Positions 43,004 through 52,518 of a DNA stretch of 64,000 bases are shown here, one piece after another (position 1 is the first letter of the stretch; every line of letters begins with the position of its first letter). Under the pieces are notes generated by a model. The model made no database searches and was not told the DNA's origin. It worked only from the letters and a program-made list of their open reading frames with translations. The stretch spans positions 62,001 through 126,000 of the forward strand of contig NZ_JAAALE010000004.1 in assembly GCF_009905735.1 (NCBI RefSeq), in the 5' to 3' direction. A program made the translations under genes and the position numbers. The DNA is from Porphyrobacter sp. SLTP. GTDB lineage: Bacteria > Pseudomonadota > Alphaproteobacteria > Sphingomonadales > Sphingomonadaceae.

Positions 43004-45172
43004 ATGATTCTCCGCGCCGCGCGCTGTGTCCTGTTCCTCGGCTGCGCCAGCATCGCCTTCCCGGCACTGGCCGATACGGCTCCGGGCGTCAGCGAAGCCG
43101 CTGCGGCGGACAGTGCCGAGGCCGACGACGCGGGAGAGCGCGGCCCCAATATCATCGTCACCGGCAATGTGCTCTATGCCGACCAGATCAACGCACTGCG
43201 CACCCCCACCCCGATCATCGACGTGCCGCAATCGCTTTCGATCACGACCGCCGATCAGATCGTGCGCCAGGGTTTCGACAGCATCGGCGACATCGTCAAC
43301 TACACCCCCGGGGTCACCAATTCGCAGGGCGAAGGGCACCGCGATTCCGTGGTGTTCCGCGGCGTCCGCTCCACCGCCGACTTCTTTGTCGACGGGGTGC
43401 GTGACGATGTCGAATACTTCCGCGGGCTCTACAATCTCGAACAGGTCGAAATCCTGCGCGGCCCCAATGCGCTGCTGTTCGGCCGTGGCGGAACCGGCGG
43501 CATCCTCAACCGCGTGACCAAGAAAGGCGCGGTGGGGGAGACGTTCGGCGGTGTGCGCGCCTCGGTCGATACCTTCGGCGCCTATGACATCTGGGCTGAT
43601 CTCAACCTAGCCACCAGCGACACCTCGGCGCTGCGGATCAACGCCGCCTATGAGCATCTCGATAATCACCGCGACCTGTATGACGGCGAGCAGATCAGCT
43701 TCAATCCGACCTTCCGCGCCGAACTCGGCAGCGCGACGACGATCGACCTCAGCTACGAATATCTCGATCACGAACGCTTCATCGATCGCGGCATCCCGAC
43801 GGACGACAATGGCGATCCGGTGCTCGCACTGAAGCGCATCACCTTCGGCGATGCCGACAACAACTACGCGACCTTCAAGGCGCACGTGCTGCGCGGCGCG
43901 GTGCAGCACAGCTTCTCGGACAATCTGAAGGGCAACTTCTCCGCTTCGTGGGGTGACTATTCCAAGGTCTACGCCAACTACTTCCCCATCGGCTACACGC
44001 CTGCGACCAACATCGTCGCGATGGACGGCTATATCGACACCAACCAGCGCCAGAATCTGGTGCTGTCGGGCAACCTGATCGGCGAGTTTGCCACGGGCGG
44101 GATCGGCCACACGCTGATCGTCGGCGGCGAATATATCGATACCAGCAACAACAACGATCGCTTCAACGCGGTGTTCGACACAGCGGTCGCCGATGGCCGC
44201 CGCGCTGATGTCGAGTTCTTCTCGGCGATCCGTCCCTTCCCCCTGCGCGGCGGAGTCGGCACGCTGGCAAGCGGACGCACGACGCGGGTCGGGTTCACCG
44301 CACTCAATGATGATACCGAAGCGGATCTGACCGTCTTCTCGGCCTATATTCAGGACGAGGTGAAGATTGCCGATTGGCTGCGGGTCGTGCTGGGCGCGCG
44401 GTTCGACAGCTTCGAGATCACCGTGCTCGACAACCGCACCGGCGCAGTGCGCACCCGCAAGGACGAGGAAGTGACCCCGCGGGTCGGGGTGATCCTCAAG
44501 CCGCAGGACAACCTCTCGCTTTACGGGAGCTATTCGGAGACCTTCCTGCCGCGCTCGGGGGATCAGTTTGCCGATATCAATCCGCCCAATGATGCGCTTG
44601 ACCCCGATACCTTCTCGAACCTTGAAGCGGGGGTGAAGTGGGACATCCGCGCGGGCCTGTCGCTGACGGCGGCGGTGTTCCAGATCGAGCAATCCTCGCC
44701 GCAGGTGGCGGACAGCAATCCCGATACGCTCGACGTGATCGACAGCAAAATTCGCGGGTTCGAGGCGCAGTTCCAGGGGCAGGTCACCCCTGGCTGGTTC
44801 CTGACCGCGGGCTATTCCTATCTCGATGGCGAACAGCAAAGCCGCACGGGCCCGACCGGGCGGCGAGTGCGCGAATTGCCTGAGCATATGTTCTCGATCT
44901 GGAACAATGTGCAGGCGACCGACCAGCTCGGCTTCGGGTTGGGCCTGACCGCGCAGGACGAGACGTTCGCGGACAATGGCAACACCGCCACCCTGCCCGC
45001 CTATGCGCGGGTCGATATGGCGGTGTTCTATGATGTGAACCCGAACCTGCGGGTGCAGCTCAACGTCGAGAACCTGCTGGACGAGCTCTATTTCCCCACA
45101 GCCCACTCGGCTGACGAGTTGACCGTCGCCCCGCCGATCAACGCGCGGCTGACGGTGTCGGCACGGTTCTGA
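43004..45172 (+). CDS. TonB-dependent siderophore receptor (Fiu/FhuE-like)
   Basis: A 722-residue outer membrane receptor. The signal peptide ends near FPALADT. The plug domain shows TPTPIIDVPQSLSITTADQI, FRGVRSTADFFVDGVRDDVEYFRGLYNLEQ and VEILRGPNALLFGRGGTGG, which is typical of catecholate or hydroxamate siderophore receptors such as Fiu. The barrel contains YGSYSETFLPRSGDQF and ends in an aromatic residue (LTVSARF). The ATG at 43004 follows AAAGG; an upstream frame has no such site. It should import ferric siderophores together with TonB-ExbBD. A candidate Fur site lies upstream. Confidence 0.95.
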   Translation: MILRAARCVLFLGCASIAFPALADTAPGVSEAAAADSAEADDAGERGPNIIVTGNVLYADQINALRTPTPIIDVPQSLSITTADQIVRQGFDSIGDIVNYTPGVTNSQGEGHRDSVVFRGVRSTADFFVDGVRDDVEYFRGLYNLEQVEILRGPNALLFGRGGTGGILNRVTKKGAVGETFGGVRASVDTFGAYDIWADLNLATSDTSALRINAAYEHLDNHRDLYDGEQISFNPTFRAELGSATTIDLSYEYLDHERFIDRGIPTDDNGDPVLALKRITFGDADNNYATFKAHVLRGAVQHSFSDNLKGNFSASWGDYSKVYANYFPIGYTPATNIVAMDGYIDTNQRQNLVLSGNLIGEFATGGIGHTLIVGGEYIDTSNNNDRFNAVFDTAVADGRRADVEFFSAIRPFPLRGGVGTLASGRTTRVGFTALNDDTEADLTVFSAYIQDEVKIADWLRVVLGARFDSFEITVLDNRTGAVRTRKDEEVTPRVGVILKPQDNLSLYGSYSETFLPRSGDQFADINPPNDALDPDTFSNLEAGVKWDIRAGLSLTAAVFQIEQSSPQVADSNPDTLDVIDSKIRGFEAQFQGQVTPGWFLTAGYSYLDGEQQSRTGPTGRRVRELPEHMFSIWNNVQATDQLGFGLGLTAQDETFADNGNTATLPAYARVDMAVFYDVNPNLRVQLNVENLLDELYFPTAHSADELTVAPPINARLTVSARF

Positions 45173-45176
45173 AGGG

Positions 45177-45725
45177 CTATTCCGGTGCGGGCACCCGCAG
45201 CGCCGGGACAGCCTTGGCGGCGTCTTCGGGGCTTATGCCGGGGGCAGGCGCGGCGCTGATCCGCTCCTGCCGCTGCGCCACGCGGCCCGCCTGCTCGACC
45301 GCCTTGATCAGCCGCGGATAGACCCCGCAGCGGCAGATATTGGGGACCGCGGCGTCAATATCCTCGCGGGTCGGCGCCGGGTTGCGCTGGAGCAGCGCGG
45401 CAATCGCGATGACGATGCCGGGGGTGCAATACCCGCACTGGATCGCCTGCTGCGCCGCCAACGCCTGCTGTACGGGGTGCGCACGATCGCGCGACAACCC
45501 CTCGATGGTCGTGATCAAACGCCCCTCAGCCTCGGCGAGCGTGATCGCGCAAGACCGCAGCGCCACCCCATCGACCAGCACCATGCACGCGCCGGAACAT
45601 TCCGGCCCGCCGCCACACGCCTTGGTGCCGGTGAGGTTCATCGCCTCCCGTAGCGCGTAGAGCAGCGGCATGCGGGGATCGAGGTCAAACTCGACCGGCC
45701 GCTCGTTGACGGTCATGCGGGACAT
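45177..45725 (-). CDS. Orphan 2Fe-2S protein of the molybdenum hydroxylase small-subunit family
   Basis: A 182-residue protein related to the iron-sulfur subunit of isoquinoline 1-oxidoreductase, xanthine dehydrogenase and CO dehydrogenase. The C-terminal all-helical cluster domain is regular (IQCGYCTPGIVIAIAALL and NICRCGVYPRLIKAV). The N-terminal plant-type ferredoxin motif is odd: KACGGGPECSGACMVLVDG has spacing C-x5-C-x3-C where the family has C-x4-C-x2-C. No large molybdopterin-binding subunit or FAD subunit is adjacent. The tail from about 150 is extra and Ala/Pro-rich. It might be a redox subunit for a distant enzyme. Confidence 0.85.
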   Translation of the reverse strand: MSRMTVNERPVEFDLDPRMPLLYALREAMNLTGTKACGGGPECSGACMVLVDGVALRSCAITLAEAEGRLITTIEGLSRDRAHPVQQALAAQQAIQCGYCTPGIVIAIAALLQRNPAPTREDIDAAVPNICRCGVYPRLIKAVEQAGRVAQRQERISAAPAPGISPEDAAKAVPALRVPAPE

Positions 45726-45745
45726 GGGGTGGGCCTAAAGCGGGC

Positions 45746-46510
45746 TTACTGCCGCCAGCTATCGTCGATCTTGTCGACCCGGCGCTTCCAGGCCTCGAAA
45801 TCGAACAGGCCCGCACCGCCCTGCCCGCTCATCACGGACAGATCGCGTTGGTGAACATCGACCACCTCTTGCGGGACGAGCACGGGGTTGCCCATGCTGA
45901 GCGTCGCCACCTGAATCTCACAAGCGCGCTGCAGCGCCCACATCTTCACGAACATCCCCTGGATCGTGCGGTCCATCACTACCGGGCCGTGGTTGCGCAG
46001 CATCAGGATCGAATGATTGCCGAGGTTCTGCACCAGCCGCTCGCCTTCTTCGGCGCGCACGGTGATACCCTCGAAATCGTGATAGCCGATCTGGCCCTGG
46101 AAATTGCAGGCATAGAAATTGGTCGGCAGCAGCCCGTCCTTGTGGCTCGCCACCGCCATCGTCGCCGTCGTATGGACGTGGCAGATCGCATCGGCGCGCG
46201 CGCCCAGATGCTTGTGGAAATAGCCGTGCTGGGTGAAGCCCGCCTTGTTCACCATATAGGGCGAACCGCCGACATTGTTGCCCTCGACATCAATCTTGAC
46301 GAGGTTGCTGGCGGTGACTTCCGAATACAGCAGGCCGAAGGGGTTGATGAGGAAGGTATCGGCCTCTCCCGGAACCTTCAGCGAAATGTGATTGTAGATC
46401 GATTCCGACCAGCCGAGGTGATCGAAGATGCGGTAGCACGCCGCGAGGTCAAGCCGCGCCTGCCACTCTTCCTTGCTGCATTCAATTGTCGGTTTGAGCT
46501 GGGTTGCCAT
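45746..46510 (-). CDS. Class II aldolase/adducin family protein
   Basis: A 254-residue zinc-dependent aldolase-fold protein. DHLGWSESIYNHISLKVPG opens the fold. The metal-binding His pair is in HVHTTATMAVASHKDG, and a third His is in LRNHGPVVMDRTIQGMFVKM. This group includes L-fuculose-phosphate aldolase relatives and decarboxylases, and many members have unknown substrates. It is separated by 20 bases from the downstream 2Fe-2S gene on the same strand and is probably cotranscribed with it. Confidence 0.9.
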   Translation of the reverse strand: MATQLKPTIECSKEEWQARLDLAACYRIFDHLGWSESIYNHISLKVPGEADTFLINPFGLLYSEVTASNLVKIDVEGNNVGGSPYMVNKAGFTQHGYFHKHLGARADAICHVHTTATMAVASHKDGLLPTNFYACNFQGQIGYHDFEGITVRAEEGERLVQNLGNHSILMLRNHGPVVMDRTIQGMFVKMWALQRACEIQVATLSMGNPVLVPQEVVDVHQRDLSVMSGQGGAGLFDFEAWKRRVDKIDDSWRQ

Positions 46511-46603
46511 GGCTGATCCTCTCCGTCTGTCCTTGGCACAAGCTATCGCACGCTGAGGGAATGCTTTGCAAGCTGCGAGGGCTGCCGCTAGGCCTTGGCG
46601 ACG

Positions 46604-47971
46604 ATGAATGCGCCCGCTCTATCTTCTGCGAAACTGGTCAGCGGCAGCATTCCCGGACATCTGGTCAGTCAGACATTGCCCGCCGTCATCGGCGTGGCCG
46701 CGATCATGTCGATCGGGATCGTCGATGCCTATTTCATCGGCCAATTGGGCAGCGCGCCGCTGGCCGCGATCAGCTTCATCTTCCCGGTGGCCGTAGCCAG
46801 CACCTCGCTGGGCGTCGGCGTGATGGTCGGGATCAATTCGGTCGTCGCCCGTGCGCTGGGCGAAGGCGATTTCGAGCGTGCGGCGCGGCGGGCCAATTTC
46901 GGGATCGTGTTCGCCGTCCTGTGCGGGCTGGTGATGGGCCTCGCCCTGTGGCTGCTGATCGATCCGATCTTCACCGCGATGAACGCGCCGCCCGCGCTAA
47001 TGCCGCTGATCCGCGCCTATATGACCCCCTATGCCTGCGGCTTCCCGCTGAGCCTGGCGATCATGGGCTTCAACGGCGTCCTGCGCGGACAGGGAGAGGC
47101 CAAGCGGACGAGCACCGTCAGTATCACCTATGCCGCCGCCAACTGGGTGCTCAACCCGATCCTGATCATGGGCGGGTTTGGCTTTGAGGGGTTCGGCATT
47201 GCCGGCTCGGCCTATGCGACGGTGATCGGCTGGGGCATCGGTGTGTTGACCGCGCTCGTGCTGCTGCGCGGAACGCCCTTGCCTTTGAATCTCGCCTTGC
47301 TGCGCGATTGCAGCCTGATCGACCCGGCCAAAGCGATCATCCGCGTCGGGCTGCCAGCGGCATTCTCCAATGCGATCAACCCGCTGGGCCTTGCCATTCT
47401 GACATCGCTGGTGGCGCTGGAAAGCGAAGCGGCGGTGGCGGGCTTCGGCGCGGCCGGGCGCTTGCAGAGCTTTGTGATCGTCCCGCTGCTCGGCCTGTCG
47501 GGCGCGATTGGCGCGATTGTCGGACAGAACTGGGGCGCGGGCCGCCATGACCGGGCGCGCGAGGCGGCGCTCTATGCCGCAGGCTTCTGCGTCGTGTGGG
47601 GGCTGCTGATCGCGGTGGGGATGGTGGCCGCAGGCGAAAGCTTCGCCAAGGTCTTCACCGATGATCCCGCCGTGATCGCCGAATTCGCGCTCTACCTCAA
47701 AATCGCCGCCTGGGGCTATGCCGGGTTCGGGCTGCTGATCGTCGGCAACGGGATCATGAACGCGGTCGACAAGGCGGGCTATGCGCTGGCGCAGTCGGTC
47801 GCGCGGGTGTTTCTGGTGATGCTGCCAGTGGCGCTGGTCTTGCAGCCTGCGATGGGCAGCGCAGCGATCTACACCGCAGAGCTCGCCGCCAATCTGTTCG
47901 GCGCGGTGTCCGCCGTGGTGCTGGTGCGGCATATCTTTGTCAGACATTCCGCAGCTTGGGTGCGGCGCTAG
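46604..47971 (+). CDS. MATE family efflux transporter
   Basis: A 455-residue protein with twelve predicted helices in two MATE repeats. The first has VIGVAAIMSIGIVDAYFIGQLGSAPLAAISFIFP and GVGVMVGINSVVARALGEGDFERA; the second has GLSGAIGAIVGQNWGAGRHDRAREAALYA. These are the conserved gates of the family. It exports cationic compounds in exchange for sodium ions or protons. The ATG at 46604 is used; a TTG three codons earlier is an alternative. No adjacent regulator gene is seen. Confidence 0.93.
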   Translation: MNAPALSSAKLVSGSIPGHLVSQTLPAVIGVAAIMSIGIVDAYFIGQLGSAPLAAISFIFPVAVASTSLGVGVMVGINSVVARALGEGDFERAARRANFGIVFAVLCGLVMGLALWLLIDPIFTAMNAPPALMPLIRAYMTPYACGFPLSLAIMGFNGVLRGQGEAKRTSTVSITYAAANWVLNPILIMGGFGFEGFGIAGSAYATVIGWGIGVLTALVLLRGTPLPLNLALLRDCSLIDPAKAIIRVGLPAAFSNAINPLGLAILTSLVALESEAAVAGFGAAGRLQSFVIVPLLGLSGAIGAIVGQNWGAGRHDRAREAALYAAGFCVVWGLLIAVGMVAAGESFAKVFTDDPAVIAEFALYLKIAAWGYAGFGLLIVGNGIMNAVDKAGYALAQSVARVFLVMLPVALVLQPAMGSAAIYTAELAANLFGAVSAVVLVRHIFVRHSAAWVRR

Positions 47972-48033
47972 GCGCTTGTTAACCAACCTTGCCGCATAGC
48001 CCTGCCCGTAAGGGCTAAGAGGTTGCGCAACTG

Positions 48034-50472
48034 ATGGACGATCTGCTGGCGGATTTCATCGCCGAGACTCGCGAAATGTTGGAGGCTTCCGGCGGCGAAC
48101 TCGTCGCGTGGGAGGCGGATCCGGCTGACCGCGCGCGGCTCGATACCATCTTCCGCTTCGTCCATACCGTGAAGGGCAATTGCGGCTTCTTCGACTTCCC
48201 GCGCCTCGCCAGCCTCAGCCATGCCGCCGAAGATGCGCTGGCCGATTGCCGCGCCGGACGGCGTGAGCCGGATCAGCAACTGGTCACCGCTGTCCTCGCC
48301 ATCATCGACCGGATTGCCCTGATGATCGACGCGATCGAAGCGGGCGACGAATTTCCCGAAGGCGGCGATGAAAGCCTGATCGCTGCGGTCGATGCGTCCC
48401 ATGAAACCGCTCCCAGCGCGAGCCTGACAGAGGACAAGGAAGGGGCCAACCCACCGCTGCACGCACCGGCTGACGCGCTGCTCGGCACTGGTGAGGAGCA
48501 CGCCGCACCCTATCGCCGCGCAGATGCCGCCGCCCAGCGCACCATCCGCTTGCCCGTCGAACTGCTCGACCGGGTGATGAGCGGTGTGTCCGACATGGTG
48601 CTGGCGCGCAATGATCTGGCCCACCGGCTGCGGCAGGCGGGCAACCAGCCGACGATTGATGGCCCGTTCGAGCGTCTCACCACCATCCTCTCCGATGTGC
48701 GCGATGCGATCACCCGGATGCGGATGCAGCGGATCGAGACGCTGTTCGGCGCTCTGCCCCGGCTGGTGCGCGATCTCAGCGCCGAACTCGGCAAGCAGGT
48801 CATGGTCGATCTCGACGGCGGGGATGTCGAACTCGACCGTGAGATGATCGAGACCATCCGCGATCCGCTCACCCACCTGATCCGTAACGCGGTCGACCAC
48901 GGGATCGAGCAGCCGTCTGCCCGCCTCGCCCATGGCAAGCGCGAGATCGGCCTGCTCGCCATTGCCGCGCGGCAATCGGGCAACACCATCAGCATCGCGA
49001 TCTCCGACGACGGGCGCGGGCTGGACGAGGACCGCATCGCCGCCAAGGCGATCGCCACCGGCCTCATCACCGCGTCAGAGCGGCAGACGATGAGCCGGGA
49101 CAAGATCCTCAACCTGATCTTTGAACCCGGCTTCTCCACCGCCGAGACGGTCAGCAATGTCTCAGGCCGCGGCGTGGGCCTCGATGTGGTGCGCCAGAAC
49201 CTCGAAAAGGTCGGCGGCAGCATCAAGGTCACGAGCGTTCCAGGCCAGGGCACGTTGTTCAGCCTGCAAATCCCCCTCACCCTCAGCATCATCGCCGGAT
49301 TGACGGTCGACGTCGGCGGGCATCGCTTCGCCATCCCGCAAAGCTATGTCGAGGAGATCGTCCAGGCCTCGGCCCGTGCGCTCGATTTCACCCGGATGGG
49401 CGAGACCGCGTTGGTCACCTTCCGGGGCAACCGGGTGCCCTGCCTGATGCTGGGCGAGGTGCTGGGCCTCGACACCTGCGAGATTGCGGCGCGGGAGCCG
49501 ACGCTGGTGATGCTGCGGCTCGCCAGCGGCGATCTGTTCGCGCTGGCGGTGGAAGGCATCCACAATCACGGCGATCTGGTGGTCAAGCCGCTCGCACCTG
49601 CGGTGATGCGCTCGGGCCTCTACGCCGGATCGACCCTGCTCGATGATGGCCAGCCGGTGCTGCTGCTCGATGTCGCCAACATCGCCAGCCAGCACAACCT
49701 GATGTCTGACACCCGGGTGCGGGCGATTGGGTCGCTGGAGGGCGAGGCGGCTGTCACCGCCGACGCGCCGCGCGCGATGCTGTTCACCGATTTTGCCGGC
49801 CGCCGCTCCGCCGTTCGCCTTGAACTGGTGCAGCGGATCGAGACGGCGCCAGCCTCTGCCATCGATCGGTCCGCCGCCCGTCCGCGGGTGGTGATCGACG
49901 GGTTGATCCTGCCGTTGATCGGCCTGCCCGAAGAAGCCCTTGGCATGCCGCGCCTGCGCCTGCTGCGCCTGTCCGACGGAGCCTGCGAACTGCTGTATGC
50001 GGTGCGCGAAGTCGAAGATGCGGTCGAGCTCAAGGACGCGCTGCACCCCGTGCCGGAAGATCCGCTGGCCGAAGCCATGACGCTGATCGGCGGCCAGCCG
50101 GTCACGCTGATCGATGCTCACGCGCTGTTCGCGCTGCATGGCGAGCCGCCGCTGGCCGCCGCCCGCCCGCGCTGCGTGCTGCCCGATGGCGAATGGGCGC
50201 GCACCATCCTCGCCCCATTGGTTGCCAGCGCCGGGTATGACATCCTGCCCGAAGGCACGACGGACGCCGCGGCGATTGGAATCGTGTTCGAAGACGTGTT
50301 CGAAGTCGCCGAAGCGCTGGGCCGCGCACTGCCAGCACGGGTGATTCGCCTGCGCGATCAGCCCGACGCGCCACCGGGCTGCGCAACGATCTACCGCTAT
50401 GACCGCGAAGGCCTGCTCGCCGCGCTGGCCGAAGCCAACCGCACCGCCCGCGCCGAAGGAGAGGCTGCATGA
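48034..50472 (+). CDS. cheA: Chemotaxis histidine kinase CheA with extended C terminus
   Basis: An 812-residue kinase that starts the chemotaxis phosphorelay. The HPt domain (1-105) has the phosphorylated His44 in FRFVHTVKGNCGFF. The dimerisation helices start near 165 (IRLPVELLDRVMSGVSDMVLARN), leaving only about 60 residues after HPt and so no room for a P2 domain. The ATPase domain shows HLIRNAVDHGIE, DDGRGLD and GRGVGLDVV. A CheW-like P5 domain runs about 415-550. Beyond it, 570-690 looks like a second CheW-like module and 695-790 like a receiver without its acidic pair or phospho-acceptor Asp. The stop overlaps cheW (ATGA). Confidence 0.95.
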   Translation: MDDLLADFIAETREMLEASGGELVAWEADPADRARLDTIFRFVHTVKGNCGFFDFPRLASLSHAAEDALADCRAGRREPDQQLVTAVLAIIDRIALMIDAIEAGDEFPEGGDESLIAAVDASHETAPSASLTEDKEGANPPLHAPADALLGTGEEHAAPYRRADAAAQRTIRLPVELLDRVMSGVSDMVLARNDLAHRLRQAGNQPTIDGPFERLTTILSDVRDAITRMRMQRIETLFGALPRLVRDLSAELGKQVMVDLDGGDVELDREMIETIRDPLTHLIRNAVDHGIEQPSARLAHGKREIGLLAIAARQSGNTISIAISDDGRGLDEDRIAAKAIATGLITASERQTMSRDKILNLIFEPGFSTAETVSNVSGRGVGLDVVRQNLEKVGGSIKVTSVPGQGTLFSLQIPLTLSIIAGLTVDVGGHRFAIPQSYVEEIVQASARALDFTRMGETALVTFRGNRVPCLMLGEVLGLDTCEIAAREPTLVMLRLASGDLFALAVEGIHNHGDLVVKPLAPAVMRSGLYAGSTLLDDGQPVLLLDVANIASQHNLMSDTRVRAIGSLEGEAAVTADAPRAMLFTDFAGRRSAVRLELVQRIETAPASAIDRSAARPRVVIDGLILPLIGLPEEALGMPRLRLLRLSDGACELLYAVREVEDAVELKDALHPVPEDPLAEAMTLIGGQPVTLIDAHALFALHGEPPLAAARPRCVLPDGEWARTILAPLVASAGYDILPEGTTDAAAIGIVFEDVFEVAEALGRALPARVIRLRDQPDAPPGCATIYRYDREGLLAALAEANRTARAEGEAA

Positions 50473-50936
50473 CCGGAGACCTGCTTGTCATCGCCCAGAT
50501 CGCCGGTCGCCGCTGCGCGCTCTCCGCGCTCGACGTGAAATCCGTGATCGAAATCGGCACCATCACACCCATCCCGCGCGCGCCGGTCTGGATTGCGGGG
50601 ATTACCGCCCTGCGCAGTCAGGCGCTGACCGTGATCGACTGCCGCCGCGCGCTCGGCTTTGGCGGCGGGACTGACGACACGGACTGGCCGACCGACCACC
50701 GCGCTGCCGTCGTGGCGGATGGGGGTCACTCCTATGCGCTGATGGTCGATTCGATTGAAGACATCACCACGGCGGCGGACGAAGCGGGGCAAGTGCCGGG
50801 CGGGTTCGGGCCGGAGTGGTCGCGCGTTGCCACAGGCATGGTCGAGACCATGGCGGGCCCCGCCTTGATGCTCGATCTGGCAGCCCTCCTGGCCGGGCCG
50901 GAGACCGCAAGACACGAAATCGAAGCCGCAGCTTAA
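50469..50936 (+). CDS. cheW: Chemotaxis coupling protein CheW
   Basis: A 155-residue CheW-domain protein (LLVIAQIAGRRCALSALDVKSVIEIGTITPIPRAPVWIAGITALRSQALTVIDCRRALG pattern, split by the two beta barrels). It links CheA to chemoreceptors. The Arg in GITALRSQALTVID is at the receptor-contact position. The ATG overlaps the cheA stop by four bases, so production is coupled to the kinase. The last 20 residues extend beyond the fold. It is cytoplasmic. Confidence 0.93.
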   Translation: MTGDLLVIAQIAGRRCALSALDVKSVIEIGTITPIPRAPVWIAGITALRSQALTVIDCRRALGFGGGTDDTDWPTDHRAAVVADGGHSYALMVDSIEDITTAADEAGQVPGGFGPEWSRVATGMVETMAGPALMLDLAALLAGPETARHEIEAAA

Positions 50937-50989
50937 TCCTATGCTTACCAAGTGCGCCTAGTTTCAGGGTTCAAACCGCAGGAACGCCC

Positions 50990-51355
50990 ATGAAAACATG
51001 CCTCATCGTCGATGATTCCCGGGTTATCCGCAAGGTTTCGAGGCATATCCTCGAGACGCTCGGCTTTGCCGTGGAAGAAGCCGAGAACGGCAAGCTGGCA
51101 TTGGACGCCTGCGATGCGTCGATGCCCGATGTGGTTCTGCTCGATTGGAACATGCCGGTGATGACGGGGATCGAATTCCTCGTCCACCTGCGTCAGCGCC
51201 CCGGCGGTGAGCGGCCCAAGGTGGTGTTCTGCACCACAGAAAACGACGTGGCCCATATCCGCGAGGCGATTCAGGCTGGCGCAGACGAATATGTCATGAA
51301 GCCGTTTGATCACGAGACGCTCCAGATCAAGTTGCAGCTTGTCGGGTTTGCGTGA
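50990..51355 (+). CDS. cheY: Single-domain response regulator CheY
   Basis: A 121-residue receiver domain. Asp8 and Asp9 (IVDDSRVIRK) bind Mg, Asp52 in VVLLDWNMPVMTG is phosphorylated, Thr82-Thr83 in FCTTEN form the switch, and Lys104 in YVMKPFD is conserved. No output domain is present, so it acts by protein contact, probably on the flagellar motor or as a phosphate sink. AGGA stands seven bases before the ATG. The frame open upstream is the shadow of cheW. The stop region is shared with the cheB start (GTGA). Confidence 0.95.
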   Translation: MKTCLIVDDSRVIRKVSRHILETLGFAVEEAENGKLALDACDASMPDVVLLDWNMPVMTGIEFLVHLRQRPGGERPKVVFCTTENDVAHIREAIQAGADEYVMKPFDHETLQIKLQLVGFA

Positions 51356-52509
51356 ACCGCTCCTCCTTCATTCCCCGGACGCCCCCGCCAGCCCTAGCTG
51401 AGGGGAGCGATCGCCGCCCCTTCGCCCGCGCCGGTGCCGCCGCCGCGATCCGGGTGATGATCGTCGATGATTCGCTCACGGTCCGCACAATCTTCAAGCG
51501 GATGGTGGACAGCGATCCCGCGCTGATGATCGTCGGCACCGCCAGCAGCGCCGAGCGCGCTATCGCCCAGCTTGCCGCCGAGCCTGCCGATGTGGTGCTG
51601 CTCGATCTCGAAATGCCCGGCATGGGCGGACTGGACGCCCTGCCTGCGATCCTCGCCACGCCCGGCCGCCCGCAGGTCCTGGTCGTATCGTCGCTGACGA
51701 TGGACGGGGCCGAACACACGCTCTCCGCCTTGCAGATGGGCGCCGCCGATACGCTGCTCAAACCGCGGCCCGGCGGCTTTACCGATGAGTACCGCGCTCA
51801 ATTGCTCGGCAAGATCCGCGCGCTGGGCAGCCGCCTCGACGATAGTGACCGACTGCCCGCCCGCCTTGCCGAACCCAGCTTTGCCCGAACCGGCTATTCC
51901 CGGCGCAGCTCGCGGCCCGAGGCAATCGCGATCGGCGCTTCGACCGGCGGGATCCACGCTCTGGGCCTGATGCTGCGGCGGCTCGGTCCGGATTTCGATC
52001 TGCCGATTCTGATCACCCAGCACCTGCCCGGATCGTTCATGCCGGTCTTCGCGCGCCAGATTGAGGCTGCTTGCGGACGTGCTGCCGATATTGCCGCGGA
52101 TGGCCTGATCCTGAGCCCAGGGCGGATTCTGATCGCGCCGGGCCATGGCCACATGGTGGTGCGCCGCAAGGGCGCCTCCGCCCTCACCATTCAGGTCAGC
52201 ACTGCACCTGCGGCGAGCGGCTGCATGCCTTCGGTCGATCCGATGCTGACCAGTCTTGCCGAAGCCTGCGACGGCCGCGCGCTGGGCGTGATCCTGTCCG
52301 GCATGGGCCGCGACGGAGCGCTTGGGGCCAAGGACCTCGTCGATGCCGGGGGAACGATTTACGCGCAGGATGCCGATTCGAGCGCGGTGTGGGGCATGCC
52401 GGGTGCCGTCGCGCGCGCGGGGCTCGCCAGCATGATCGCACCGCCCGACCGGCTCGGCGATGCGGTGATGGCTCAAGCCGCCACACCCGCTTCCCCGGCC
52501 CTGCGGTAG
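51352..52509 (+). CDS. cheB: Protein-glutamate methylesterase CheB
   Basis: A 385-residue two-domain enzyme that demethylates or deamidates chemoreceptors. The receiver spans 33-155 (VMIVDDSLTVRTIF; phospho-acceptor Asp85 in VVLLDLEMPGMGG; Lys in LLKPRP). The methylesterase domain carries Ser197 in IGASTGG, His224 in ITQHLP and the Asp of GMGRDGALG near 320 as catalytic triad. GTG at 51352 overlaps the cheY stop by four bases. The Arg/Pro-rich first 30 residues are extra. Phosphorylation by CheA would activate it. Confidence 0.95.
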   Translation: MNRSSFIPRTPPPALAEGSDRRPFARAGAAAAIRVMIVDDSLTVRTIFKRMVDSDPALMIVGTASSAERAIAQLAAEPADVVLLDLEMPGMGGLDALPAILATPGRPQVLVVSSLTMDGAEHTLSALQMGAADTLLKPRPGGFTDEYRAQLLGKIRALGSRLDDSDRLPARLAEPSFARTGYSRRSSRPEAIAIGASTGGIHALGLMLRRLGPDFDLPILITQHLPGSFMPVFARQIEAACGRAADIAADGLILSPGRILIAPGHGHMVVRRKGASALTIQVSTAPAASGCMPSVDPMLTSLAEACDGRALGVILSGMGRDGALGAKDLVDAGGTIYAQDADSSAVWGMPGAVARAGLASMIAPPDRLGDAVMAQAATPASPALR

Positions 52510-52518
52510 GCCGCGCGC

